A stretch of DNA of 64,000 nt from an uncultured Prevotellaceae bacterium (GTDB lineage: Bacteria; Bacteroidota; Bacteroidia; Bacteroidales; Muribaculaceae), in contig ONLH01000004.1 of NCBI GenBank assembly GCA_900318645.1, forward strand, positions 1-64,000, read 5' to 3'. Under the pieces are notes generated by a model, which did no database searches, had not been told where the DNA came from, and was given only the letters and a program-made list of their open reading frames with translations. Shown in pieces: positions 36,701 to 44,546 of this stretch (position 1 is its first letter; every line of letters begins with the position of its first letter). The translations under genes and the position numbers were made by a program.

Positions 36701-37095
36701 GTGACTTGACCTCCTTCACCAAGGACTTCAAGAACCGCTGGGTAATCCCCGGAGATGAGGCCTATACCGATATCCCCGCTATTGCATCACGCCGTCAGGT
36801 TTACAACAACAATTACCTGAGCATGGCTTACAATGCCTTTAACTATAGCACTGCACGCATTGCTAATGGCGACTTCATCCGTCTGAAAGAGGTTTCCTTG
36901 ACCTATGACGTTCCCAAGTCGGTGATTTCTCACCTTCGCCTGAACACTGCGTCTGTCAAACTTGCTGCCACCAACATCTGCTTGCTCTATGCCGACAAGA
37001 AGTTGAATGGCCAGGATCCCGAGTTCTTTAACAGTGGTGGTGTGGCTTCGCCTAACCCCAAGCAGTTTACCCTTACCGTGCGTTTGGGCATGTAA
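33742..37095 (+). CDS. SusC/RagA-type TonB-dependent outer-membrane transporter
   Basis: 1117 residues. Signal peptide 1-21 (cleavage near GVTAQ), then a carboxypeptidase-regulatory-like domain (VSGTVLDENNEPVIGASVVQQ, about 23-92), the TonB-box region EVVVTGYQKV, the plug with GLEGRVSGVQV and PKIRVRGATSIYGSSKPLWVVDGVI, and a long beta-barrel ending in an aromatic-type FTLTVRLGM. It pairs with the SusD protein downstream to import glycan or peptide fragments using TonB energy. First gene of a four-gene operon ending at 41392. Confidence 0.95.
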   Translation: MSLKHLLLFLVMALTTLGVTAQVSGTVLDENNEPVIGASVVQQSNPKNGVATDFDGHFTLNVPVGTKIKVTYVGYEDAIVAAKAGMTIVLKPKGEMLSEVVVTGYQKVDKRLFTGATQSVDAEKTKLSGVADVSRGLEGRVSGVQVQNVSGTFGTAPKIRVRGATSIYGSSKPLWVVDGVILEDNVDISADDLSSGDATTLIASAVAGLNADDIESFQILKDGSATSIYGAKANAGVIVITTKTGRKGSTSINYTGEFTYRLKPNYRDFNICNSQEQMSILREMEQKGWLEYASLVNSTTSGIYGQMYTLMDTYDPATGTYALPNTQNARNQYLREAEMRNTDWFDLLFNNNVMQNHAVSVSGGTDKGSFYTSASVMTDPGWYKSSRVERYTFNANAIYNLTDKIRIKLLNSNSFRDQKAPGTLSQNVDVVYGEVRRDFDINPYSFALNTARTLDPNRRYVRNYTTFNIFDELESNYIDVEVTDLKFQGELNIKPIIKQDQSLEFNLLGSMRSVNSEQNHYVLDNSNQANAYRAGINPENASIRASNTYLYTDPDVKNALPETVLPKGGMLFFSKNSLKTFDIRVTGQYMKDFNNGQHLLNLYAGMEASRVDRFYQSFEGWGIVYDNGNLPFLDYKLFKQMVEENGAYYSMGKTHRRNMAYFANANYALLGRYILNGTVRYEGSNLMGQTKQSRWLPTWNVSAAWNVYDEPFFQNTALYNKGILSYAKIRLSYSLTGESGPSGYANAEALYYPTRLWRQETEAMEMGLGLSGLGNSELSYEKKHEFDLGVDLGFLYNRINLVFDWYFRNNFDLIGLIRTQGVGGITQKYGNVAEMKSHGIEFTISSRNIEPKRPGGFAWSTDWTFSYVNTEITKLQSRSRVIDLVTGGGFPLVNYPHRAIFSIPFAGLDAHGLPLVIDETGSISNVGVNFQEYEALDFLKYEGPVDPVYTGGLGNNFDFKGFHLNVFMTYSFGNKLRLDPVFAAGYSDLTSFTKDFKNRWVIPGDEAYTDIPAIASRRQVYNNNYLSMAYNAFNYSTARIANGDFIRLKEVSLTYDVPKSVISHLRLNTASVKLAATNICLLYADKKLNGQDPEFFNSGGVASPNPKQFTLTVRLGM

Positions 37096-37129
37096 TTGAT
37101 GTTACACATTATATATAATATTAAAGATT

Positions 37130-38884
37130 ATGAAATTACGATATAAAATCTTATTCATTGCAGTAGCGCTAATAGGCCTGAGCTCTTGCAAGGACTTCCT
37201 TGACAAAGTGCCTGACACACGCGTTTATCTGGTGAACCTGGACCAGTTGCAGCAGTTGCTCGTTACGGGTTACATGGATTCCAACTATGCCCTGGTGGGC
37301 GAGCTCTCGAGCGACAACGTCATCGATAACAACTCTCCCAGTGATGAGGGTGTCCGCTATAACCTTGGTTTCTACAGTCAGGCCGACGAGCAGGTTTATG
37401 CCTGGGAAGATGTGGACCTTGACATTACCAACAGTGATACCCCCTCGGGTGTATGGAATGGTTGCTACGGTGCCATCGCCTGTGCCAACGCTGTATTGGA
37501 AAAGGCTGCCGAGTTTGAAGAGACCGGTATGATTGGTGGTGAGGAAATGACTGCTGCCGACAGGGAGCGTCTTAACGCCATCAAGGGTGAGGCCTACATG
37601 ATCCGTGCTTATCACCACTTTATTCTGGCCCAGATCTTCTGTATGCCTTGGCGTGGTGAGACCCTCAGCCTTCAATATCCCGGTATCCCCTATGCTACCG
37701 ATCCCGAGACTGAGCTGGATCCCAAGTACGATCGTGGTAACTTGGTTGAGACCTACTCGAATATTGAGGAGGACCTCCAGCTGGGTCTGAAGTATATCAC
37801 CGAGAGCTTCTATGAAGTTCCCAAATATCACTTCAACGTTGCTTCGTCCAATTCGTTTGCCGCACGCTTCTATCTTATTAAGCGTGACTACGAGAAGGTG
37901 GTACAATATGCTACTGCAGCATTCAAGGGTTCCGACCCCGCTACCATGCTCAACGATGGCTGGTGGCAGGATGACTTCTACTACATCAGCGATATCGGTC
38001 GCTACTTCACTAGCATTGAGCGTCCCGGCAACTTCCAGTTGTTCTCCAGCTATAGCACCTGGTGGCGTCGCTTCCTGGGCTACCGCTTCACCTGTAACCG
38101 TGACGCAAAGCGCGGTACCATTCAGGGTCCTGGTCCGTCTTGGGATAAGTGCCGTTACAAGAACCAGGTGACCAAGGAGACCTTCGCTATGATGCCTTGC
38201 TTCAATGGCGTCTGCGGTTCGGCCGGTGGTTCAGAGTATGGTGCATACTTCGCTGGTAACTGCTTCGAGCAGTTCGAGTACACCGATAAGATTTCAGGTA
38301 TCGGTTATTGCCACGAGATCCGTCCCGAGTTTACCGTCGAGGAGACTCTGTTGATGCGTGCCGAGGCTAACCTGTTCTTGGGTAATATCGACGCTGCGTT
38401 CGATGACCTGTATCTCTGGAACCACGAGCACCTGTCAGAGAAGGAGTCCGACAACTACAACATGACCGAGCTCACCAAGGAACAGATCGAGAAATTCTAC
38501 AGCTACTATGACAATCCCAGCCGCAAGGATCCGGGTTACAATATTGTCATGAAGTTCCACATCGACGAGGTTTGCCCGAGTGACAAGTACAAACTCACCG
38601 ATGAGATTGAGCCCTACCTGCAGTGCGTGCAGCACTTCCGCCGCATTCAGTTGGTTCACCTGGGTAACCGCTGGTTTGACATCAAGCGCTATGGCTTCAC
38701 CATCAAGCACAAGATGGGCATCAGCAATGTCTATACCCTCGATGTTCTTGACCCGCGTTATGCTATCCAGATTCCTAACGAGGTAATCGGTGCAGGTCTG
38801 GAGCCCAACGAGCGTGTGACTACCACGGCCGAGAACAGTGCCGTTGTCATCAACAGCAATGTAATTGTACGTTCCCAAGATTAA
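37130..38884 (+). CDS. SusD/RagB-type surface lipoprotein
   Basis: 584 residues with lipobox LSSC (Cys20) and the SusD-like start CKDFLDKVPDTRV. TPR-like helices lie around KGEAYMIRAYHHFILAQIFC (about 145-165), with the SusD family region near FTVEETLLMRAEANLFLG, and HLGNRWFDIKRYGFTIKH near the end. It forms the lid of the SusC transporter and binds the substrate at the cell surface. The gene starts 34 bp after susC. Confidence 0.94.
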   Translation: MKLRYKILFIAVALIGLSSCKDFLDKVPDTRVYLVNLDQLQQLLVTGYMDSNYALVGELSSDNVIDNNSPSDEGVRYNLGFYSQADEQVYAWEDVDLDITNSDTPSGVWNGCYGAIACANAVLEKAAEFEETGMIGGEEMTAADRERLNAIKGEAYMIRAYHHFILAQIFCMPWRGETLSLQYPGIPYATDPETELDPKYDRGNLVETYSNIEEDLQLGLKYITESFYEVPKYHFNVASSNSFAARFYLIKRDYEKVVQYATAAFKGSDPATMLNDGWWQDDFYYISDIGRYFTSIERPGNFQLFSSYSTWWRRFLGYRFTCNRDAKRGTIQGPGPSWDKCRYKNQVTKETFAMMPCFNGVCGSAGGSEYGAYFAGNCFEQFEYTDKISGIGYCHEIRPEFTVEETLLMRAEANLFLGNIDAAFDDLYLWNHEHLSEKESDNYNMTELTKEQIEKFYSYYDNPSRKDPGYNIVMKFHIDEVCPSDKYKLTDEIEPYLQCVQHFRRIQLVHLGNRWFDIKRYGFTIKHKMGISNVYTLDVLDPRYAIQIPNEVIGAGLEPNERVTTTAENSAVVINSNVIVRSQD

Positions 38885-38901
38885 AGCAACACAATTAAAC
38901 T

Positions 38902-40035
38902 ATGAAAAAGATTCAATATTATATTTCTGCATTGCTGCTTGTGGCAGTGGCTGCCATGTCACTCTCGTCTTGCAGCGAGGATAAGTTGGGACCGAGCATT
39001 TTCCCTGATGTGGACGAGACACTTGATCCTTCATCCTACACCTATAAGTTGGATAAGTTCCTCAAGGAGAACTATCTTGAAAAGTATAACTTGACGTTCC
39101 TCTATAGGATGCCGGATATCAGCACCAATATGAACTATAACTTGGTGCCCGCCACCTACGAGAACTCCATCGACTTGGCAGTGCTCTGCAAGCACTTGTG
39201 GTTCGATGTATATGACAAGGTTGCAGGTGATGACTTCCTCAAGAAGTATGGTCCCCGCATCATCCTTCTGGTGGGTTCTCCCGCCTATGACCCGACTGCA
39301 GGTACCGAGACCGTCGGTCTTGCCGAGGGTGGTATCAAGATCTCGTTGTTCAAGGTCAACGCGATGCAGATCAACAACTTCTACATGATGAATGAGTACT
39401 ACTTCAAGACCATGCACCATGAGTTTGCTCACATTCTGCACCAGACCAAGTCCTATCCCACCGAGTTCAATACCATCTCGGTAGGTCACTATGACAGCAA
39501 CAACTGGCAGTATCGTGGCGATGAGGTTCACTCGATGGGCTTTGTGACCACCTATGCTTCCAGTGAGTTCCGTGAGGACTTTGCCGAGACGATTGCCAAC
39601 TATATCGTACAAACTGATAAGGACTGGAACCGTATCCTCGAACTTGCCGCTCGCGGCTGGGCCACTTCGGCCGAGGAGGATGACCTGGAGGCCAGGTACT
39701 TCTGCTACTACTACTATCCCAAGAACGATGCTACACAGGATCTCGTGTATTGCGAGGAGCGCTATGTTGTCACCGAGGTTGATGAGGATGGTGTAAAACA
39801 CATGTACTATCGCAATGATAAGGATCCCGACGGCAACCGCATCGTTGTCTATGACGTTGAGGACAAGGACGGCATCGATGGTGCCGAGGCTATCCTGAAG
39901 AAAGTTCAGATTGCCCGCGATTGGCTCAAGAATGAATGGGGTGTAGATCTGGATGCCCTGCGCCAGGAGGTACAGGAGCGTCAGGCAACCTACAATATCG
40001 TTGAGTTGCGCAAGCAGGTCACCGAAATCCAGTAA
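38902..40035 (+). CDS. SusD-associated zinc-binding metallopeptidase, lipoprotein
   Basis: Lipobox LSSC (Cys24). The zinc motif HEFAH at residues 173-177 lies in KTMHHEFAHILHQTK, the pattern of the putative zinc-binding metallopeptidases encoded next to SusC/SusD genes in Bacteroidales. SSEFREDFAETIANYIV (about 215-230) may give the third ligand (gluzincin-like glutamate; inference). It points to a proteinaceous or glycoprotein substrate for this locus. 17 bp after susD. Confidence 0.85.
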   Translation: MKKIQYYISALLLVAVAAMSLSSCSEDKLGPSIFPDVDETLDPSSYTYKLDKFLKENYLEKYNLTFLYRMPDISTNMNYNLVPATYENSIDLAVLCKHLWFDVYDKVAGDDFLKKYGPRIILLVGSPAYDPTAGTETVGLAEGGIKISLFKVNAMQINNFYMMNEYYFKTMHHEFAHILHQTKSYPTEFNTISVGHYDSNNWQYRGDEVHSMGFVTTYASSEFREDFAETIANYIVQTDKDWNRILELAARGWATSAEEDDLEARYFCYYYYPKNDATQDLVYCEERYVVTEVDEDGVKHMYYRNDKDPDGNRIVVYDVEDKDGIDGAEAILKKVQIARDWLKNEWGVDLDALRQEVQERQATYNIVELRKQVTEIQ

Positions 40036-40062
40036 TGTTTCACCATTAATCAAGATGAAAAA

Positions 40063-41382
40063 ATGAAGAAATTTTTAAATATCTCTTTAGTGGTGCTCAT
40101 TGCAATGTCATCAGTATCGCTGGTGTCCTGCAAGAATGAGACCGAAGAAATTTTTGACGAGGATGCCGTAGCTCGCCTGGAAAAGGCCAAAGCCGAATAT
40201 GCTGACATCCTGGTTGACAAGGGCGGAAAATGGCAGATGGAGTATTTTTCCAATGATGAGGAGCCCGGCTACATCTACGTGATGACTTTCAAGAAAGACG
40301 GTTCAGTGACCATCTCGGGTGAGAACAAGTGGCTTGGTACCCTGGGTTCAATGGCCTATGGCAGCGCTACTTCACTGTGGGAGGTGATTGCCGACAACGG
40401 ACCTGTCCTGTCATTCAACAGCTTCAACAAGTACTTCCACGTCTTCGCCGATCCTGAGGATATCCCCAGCACCGATGACGAGGCCGACAACGAGCAGGGT
40501 TATGGTCACCGTGGTGACTATGAGTTCAACCTGATGAAGTATTCCAATGATACCCTCTACATCTCGGGCAAGAAGCACGGCATTGACATGATCATGACCC
40601 GCATCGACCCGAACTATGACGATAAGGTGTATATGGATGAGGTCGTTGCTATGGCCGACTCCTTCTTCAATGCCAAGATTCCTCAGGTCTATATCAACCT
40701 GCCGAACGATGTAAGGTATGTGGTTAAGAATGGTGCCTCCAGCATCCTCTCGATGTACAAGGAGGGTGAAGACGAGATTTCCACCTCGTTTACCCACAAC
40801 ATCATCATTACCCACGATGGTCTGTCATTCATGACTCCGATCACCCTTGATGGCTATGTCATCCAGAACTTCATCCGTCAGGCCGATGGCTCTCTGCTGT
40901 GCCGTGATGACCAGCAGACGACGATAACTGCCGATGACCTGAGTGTTGTCTTCGGTTACCAGTCGCTCTTATGGCGTCTGAACAACGGTCAATTTGGTGG
41001 CCTGTACGCTGAGTATCTGAGTCAGTTGGCTGAGGAGTTGAAGGCTTATAACAAATCGACCTTCGTCTTTGCTCAGATCAACTATGACCTGAACAAGGAA
41101 TCTTATGTACTGACCTTCAACGTGAAGAAGGGTGCCAATACCTTTAAGCCCACCTTCACTTTGAATGAGATTCCTGTTGATGAGAACCACATCGAGTTCG
41201 ACATCACTGGTGCCGACAATACCGGTACAGTATATGCTCAGCGTTGCCCGGCTATGCAGGCTCTGGTTGATGCTATCGGCAGCACTACCTTTATGCTGAC
41301 CACGCCTTCCTTGCTTGCTCCGGTTAACATGACGCTGACCGACAGCGGCAATGCTGCTAACTTCATTAATGTGACTCTCTAA
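40063..41382 (+). CDS. DUF4302-like lipoprotein
   Basis: 439 residues, lipobox LVSC, then a conserved start (IFDEDAVARLEKAKAEYADILVDKGGKWQMEYF). DUF4302 proteins are usually found after a SusC/SusD/zinc peptidase set, as here; their role is unknown. The start is the second ATG of the AUGAAAAAAUGA string: the first opens a three-codon frame that ends at once (40055-40066), so a short upstream reading could affect translation. A hairpin terminator follows. Confidence 0.8.
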   Translation: MKKFLNISLVVLIAMSSVSLVSCKNETEEIFDEDAVARLEKAKAEYADILVDKGGKWQMEYFSNDEEPGYIYVMTFKKDGSVTISGENKWLGTLGSMAYGSATSLWEVIADNGPVLSFNSFNKYFHVFADPEDIPSTDDEADNEQGYGHRGDYEFNLMKYSNDTLYISGKKHGIDMIMTRIDPNYDDKVYMDEVVAMADSFFNAKIPQVYINLPNDVRYVVKNGASSILSMYKEGEDEISTSFTHNIIITHDGLSFMTPITLDGYVIQNFIRQADGSLLCRDDQQTTITADDLSVVFGYQSLLWRLNNGQFGGLYAEYLSQLAEELKAYNKSTFVFAQINYDLNKESYVLTFNVKKGANTFKPTFTLNEIPVDENHIEFDITGADNTGTVYAQRCPAMQALVDAIGSTTFMLTTPSLLAPVNMTLTDSGNAANFINVTL

Positions 41383-41391
41383 TGTTTAATC

Positions 41392-41430
41392 CGGTCGGGG
41401 TATTGAATCGCCAATACCCCCGACCGTTTC
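41392..41430 (+). terminator. Terminator of the SusC/SusD operon
   Basis: CGGTCGGGGTATTG / CAATACCCCCGACCG, 14-bp stem with one bulged C, then TTTCCTC. Confidence 0.75.
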
Positions 41431-41482
41431 CTCTATAGAAGAAATCATTTTTTATTAATAATAATTAAATTTTTAAGCGTTT

Positions 41483-43390
41483 ATGAAAAAGATCTTACTT
41501 TTGGCTGTAGCCGCATTGATGGTCACTAGTGCCAGTGCGCAACTCCAGCGTTCAGCTTCTAAAAAGGCTCACTATGCCAAGTCTGAGATGACTGTTAAGC
41601 CTCAGGCTTTGATGAAGGAAATGCATATGGCCGATGCTGCTAATCCCATCGTTAGGGCCCCCAAGAAGGCTTCCTACATTGATGGTTACTACAAGCGTCC
41701 CGCCGGTGCTTTTGTGGGTTCATCGACTGTGATTGATAATGCACCCGATGGCTCTTACTATATTCCCTTCATGATGATGAGGCCGTTTGCTCCTTACACC
41801 TTTGTACCTGTTATCGAGGGTATGAATGAGAACCACAACTATGTTTGGGGTTATGAGCACTTTAATTATTATCCCGAGCTGGGTGGCTGGAAACAGGATA
41901 CAACCTTTGTCTTTGGACAGAAAGATCTGGAAATCCAGTACGATGGTGAGTTTGATGATATTCCCCGTGTATTTATCGCTGAGGGTGATGATGAGGTCTT
42001 CTCATATCAGATGAGCGGCTATAAGGTGGGTGGTACCGATGAGAACCCCGTTATCGAACAGGTTTTCCCGGGTACTGTTCTTGCCTATCCGACTTTTGCT
42101 GAAGGTTGGGGTGAAGAAGGTGTCGATCTGCTCGTGTCCAGTAAGAGTTTCGTCGTTGGTGGACGAAATGGTGACCAGCGCTATATGATGACCTATTACA
42201 GTGGTGCTGATCCCTGGGGCGACAACGAGAGTGGCTGGTGGTTTGGTAAGAACAGTGGTGCCAGGGGCACCCGTCTTGACGGTATCGCTCAGGCCTTTGA
42301 GAAGCCGACCTATCCTTACGTGTTGAAGCAGGTGGTTGTTGAGACCGCTGTCCTGGTTGTTGATGCTCCCGTCGAGATGACCTGTAAGGTTTATCGCCTT
42401 GCCGATGGTATTCCCGCTTACGATTCCGAAAGCTCTGTCGCTCTTCCCGATGAGCCGGGTGAGCTGATTGCCATGGGTCGTGCTACCGTTACCCCCGAGA
42501 CACAAGGGGCTACCGACGGTACTATCTTCTTCACTCTCTTCGGTGAGGAGGATGGCCTGCAGTATGAGATCACTCCGACTATCGATGACGCTATCCTGAT
42601 TGTTGTTGATGGCTATAACGACGAGGGCATGGAGAACCTGCGCGACTTCTCTGCTCTGGTCTGCTCTGACGACAAGTCCGATGAGGGCTATGGTGAGCTG
42701 GCATACATCAAGTATGGTGTTACCGATGAAGATGGCAATTTTGACCACTATGTATGGGCTGGTCTGAACAACTTCTTTGTTAATAGTAGTGGTGGCAGAG
42801 AAACGATGATGACCGGTATGAGTATCTTCATCACCATTGACACCCCGTTCCTGACCTATAACTGGAGCAATGAGGACGGTGAGTTCGTCTTCCCCGATGA
42901 GGGTGGTTTGATGGAGAAGGATCTGGGTATGGGTCCTGATGGTGAAGAAGTAATCACCAGGAGCATTGAGTTCTATTCGTCAATGCCCAGCGTAGATGAG
43001 GGTTGGACCCTGACCTGCGACGGTGACGACGTTCCCGAGTGGTTGAGCATTGAGTTGACCGACGGCGAAGACGAGGAAGGTAACTTCAGTGGCATGGTAA
43101 ATGCCGAGGTTGTTGCCGAGGCTCTGCCCGAGGGCGTTACTTATCGTGAGGCTATCGTTCGCTTCGAGTTCCCCGGTGCTTACCTCGATTATAAGTTCAT
43201 GCAAGGTAAGAAGCCTGACTTCAACATCTTTGACGTTAACCGTGACGGTGAGGTGAACATTGCTGACGTCAATGCTCTGCTCGCTATGATTCTCGATAAC
43301 GAGTTTGATGCTGCTGGTGACGTGAACCAGGATGGTGAGGTGAACATTGCTGACGTGAATGCTGTTAGTGACTACATCCTGACCCATTAA
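41483..43390 (+). CDS. Large secreted protein of unknown function with dockerin pair (paralogue of 8234-10117)
   Basis: 635 residues with a signal peptide (cleavage near SASAQ). It matches the protein at 8234-10117 over its whole length: ALMKEMHMADAANPI/ALKQEMHQASEAELF, KNSGARGTRLDGIAQAFEKPTYPYVL, the DGIPAYD segment, and MENLRDFSALV. The C-terminus has two well-kept dockerin-like loops (DVNRDGEVNIADV and DVNQDGEVNIADV), better preserved than in the paralogue. No enzyme motif is seen; an extracellular binding or structural role is a guess. It follows the SusC/SusD operon but behind a terminator. Confidence 0.78.
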   Translation: MKKILLLAVAALMVTSASAQLQRSASKKAHYAKSEMTVKPQALMKEMHMADAANPIVRAPKKASYIDGYYKRPAGAFVGSSTVIDNAPDGSYYIPFMMMRPFAPYTFVPVIEGMNENHNYVWGYEHFNYYPELGGWKQDTTFVFGQKDLEIQYDGEFDDIPRVFIAEGDDEVFSYQMSGYKVGGTDENPVIEQVFPGTVLAYPTFAEGWGEEGVDLLVSSKSFVVGGRNGDQRYMMTYYSGADPWGDNESGWWFGKNSGARGTRLDGIAQAFEKPTYPYVLKQVVVETAVLVVDAPVEMTCKVYRLADGIPAYDSESSVALPDEPGELIAMGRATVTPETQGATDGTIFFTLFGEEDGLQYEITPTIDDAILIVVDGYNDEGMENLRDFSALVCSDDKSDEGYGELAYIKYGVTDEDGNFDHYVWAGLNNFFVNSSGGRETMMTGMSIFITIDTPFLTYNWSNEDGEFVFPDEGGLMEKDLGMGPDGEEVITRSIEFYSSMPSVDEGWTLTCDGDDVPEWLSIELTDGEDEEGNFSGMVNAEVVAEALPEGVTYREAIVRFEFPGAYLDYKFMQGKKPDFNIFDVNRDGEVNIADVNALLAMILDNEFDAAGDVNQDGEVNIADVNAVSDYILTH

Positions 43391-43450
43391 TATGTCATTC
43401 CACCACAATAGATAATACAGTTTCTTAACATATCATCTATTACCTCAAGA

Positions 43451-43486
43451 GACGGGGCGCCTGATAGAAGGCTCCCCGTCTTGTTT
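43451..43486 (+). terminator. Terminator after the dockerin protein gene
   Basis: GACGGGG / CCCCGTC plus GCCT / AGGC around one mismatch, then TTGTTT. Confidence 0.7.
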
Positions 43487-43504
43487 ACATCCAGCTGACG
43501 AAGG

Positions 43505-43537
43505 ATTTGGTTTTTTGGGGGAATTATAGTAACTTTG
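43505..43537 (+). promoter_or_regulatory. Promoter of the TIGR04076-like gene
   Basis: TTTG at 43505-43508, 21 bp, TAACTTTG at 43530-43537. Predicted transcript start near 43544. Confidence 0.55.
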
Positions 43538-43569
43538 CCATCATGAATGAGAATCGAGACAACCGACCT

Positions 43570-43881
43570 ATGAAACGCGTTCGCATCACTGCGATGCGCC
43601 AAACCGTCTATCATGACCTGATGCAGCAGTTCGAGAATCCTATCGAGCACGCTTGTGATATCTGCTTGGGGCAGTCATTCATTTCGATTGACGGACAACG
43701 CCCCGAGGGCATGTGTGAGAGTGCCTGGGGCTCAATGCAGCCCTTTGTCGAAGCATTGGCACGAGGGGAGGGCAACTTCTATGACGGCTGGATGCAGAAC
43801 CCCTATTCTGCGATGATCTCATGCAACGACGGTTTCCGTCCCGTCTCGTTCTATTTGGAAACGATTGAGACCGACAACTGA
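43570..43881 (+). CDS. TIGR04076-like small protein
   Basis: 103 residues from Met 43570: KRVRITAMRQTVYHDLMQQFENPIEHACDICLGQ at the start and AMISCNDGFRPVSFYLE at the end fit the TIGR04076 family of unknown function, with cysteines at ACDIC, MCES and SCND. The frame is open further upstream, but the predicted transcript start and the family start favour 43570. Its stop codon is the TGA of the first 7-bp unit that follows; engB starts 23 bp downstream. Confidence 0.8.
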   Translation: MKRVRITAMRQTVYHDLMQQFENPIEHACDICLGQSFISIDGQRPEGMCESAWGSMQPFVEALARGEGNFYDGWMQNPYSAMISCNDGFRPVSFYLETIETDN

Positions 43882-43901
43882 CAACTAAAAACTGACAACT
43901 A
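43874..43901 (+). repeat. 7-bp array, 4 units
   Basis: ACAACTG, ACAACTA, AAAACTG, ACAACTA in the gap between the TIGR04076-like gene and engB. It supplies the upstream stop codon. Confidence 0.85.
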
Positions 43902-43904
43902 AAT

Positions 43905-44510
43905 ATGAACATCAAATCCGCCCAATTCCAGATTAGCAACAGCGACTACCGTAAGTGTCCGGATACAGCGTTGCCCGAGTATGCCTTTATCGGTCGTAGT
44001 AATGTGGGTAAGTCTTCGCTTATCAATATGCTCACCGGGCGTAAGGCTCTAGCTAAAACTAGTGCCACGCCTGGCAAAACCATGCTCATCAATCATTTCA
44101 TCATCAACGGTGAGTGGTTTATCGTCGATCTGCCGGGCTATGGCTATGCCAAGCGCAGCAAGGAGGACCGCGATAAACTGTGGAACATGATCCAAGGTTA
44201 TGTCTTGGGACGTGAGCAGATGACCAACCTCTTCGTCCTGGTGGATAGCCGCATCAAGCCGCAGAAGATCGATCTCGAGTTCATGGAGTGGCTGGGCGAA
44301 CACGGTGTGCCGTTCTCCATTGTGTTCACCAAGATGGATAAGCTCGGCAAGGTCGCCGGTCCCGCTGCAGTCGAGGACTACAAGAAAGTGTTGCGTAAGA
44401 CTTGGGAGGAACTGCCGCCCATCTTCATGACCTCGAGCGAGGATGCCCGCGGCCGCGACGAGCTGTTGAACTACATCGACAGCATCAACCAGCAACTGAA
44501 ACAACAGTAA
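43905..44510 (+). CDS. engB: Ribosome biogenesis GTPase EngB/YsxC
   Basis: 201 residues with all G motifs: G1 [11 protein letters not shown]2 TPGKT, G3 DLPGYGYA, G4 TKMDK, G5 TSS. It takes part in late assembly of the large ribosomal subunit. It follows the TIGR04076-like gene across a 7-bp array, probably in one transcript. Confidence 0.95.
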   Translation: MNIKSAQFQISNSDYRKCPDTALPEYAFIGRSNVGKSSLINMLTGRKALAKTSATPGKTMLINHFIINGEWFIVDLPGYGYAKRSKEDRDKLWNMIQGYVLGREQMTNLFVLVDSRIKPQKIDLEFMEWLGEHGVPFSIVFTKMDKLGKVAGPAAVEDYKKVLRKTWEELPPIFMTSSEDARGRDELLNYIDSINQQLKQQ

Positions 44511-44546
44511 TAACTATAGGAACTATAGCATCTATCATATCTAGCA

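Noticed and set aside
39031-40053. 340-codon open frame on the minus strand inside the peptidase gene
   Set aside because: Shadow of the HEFAH-containing peptidase gene, with low-complexity hydrophobic content and no recognisable motif.
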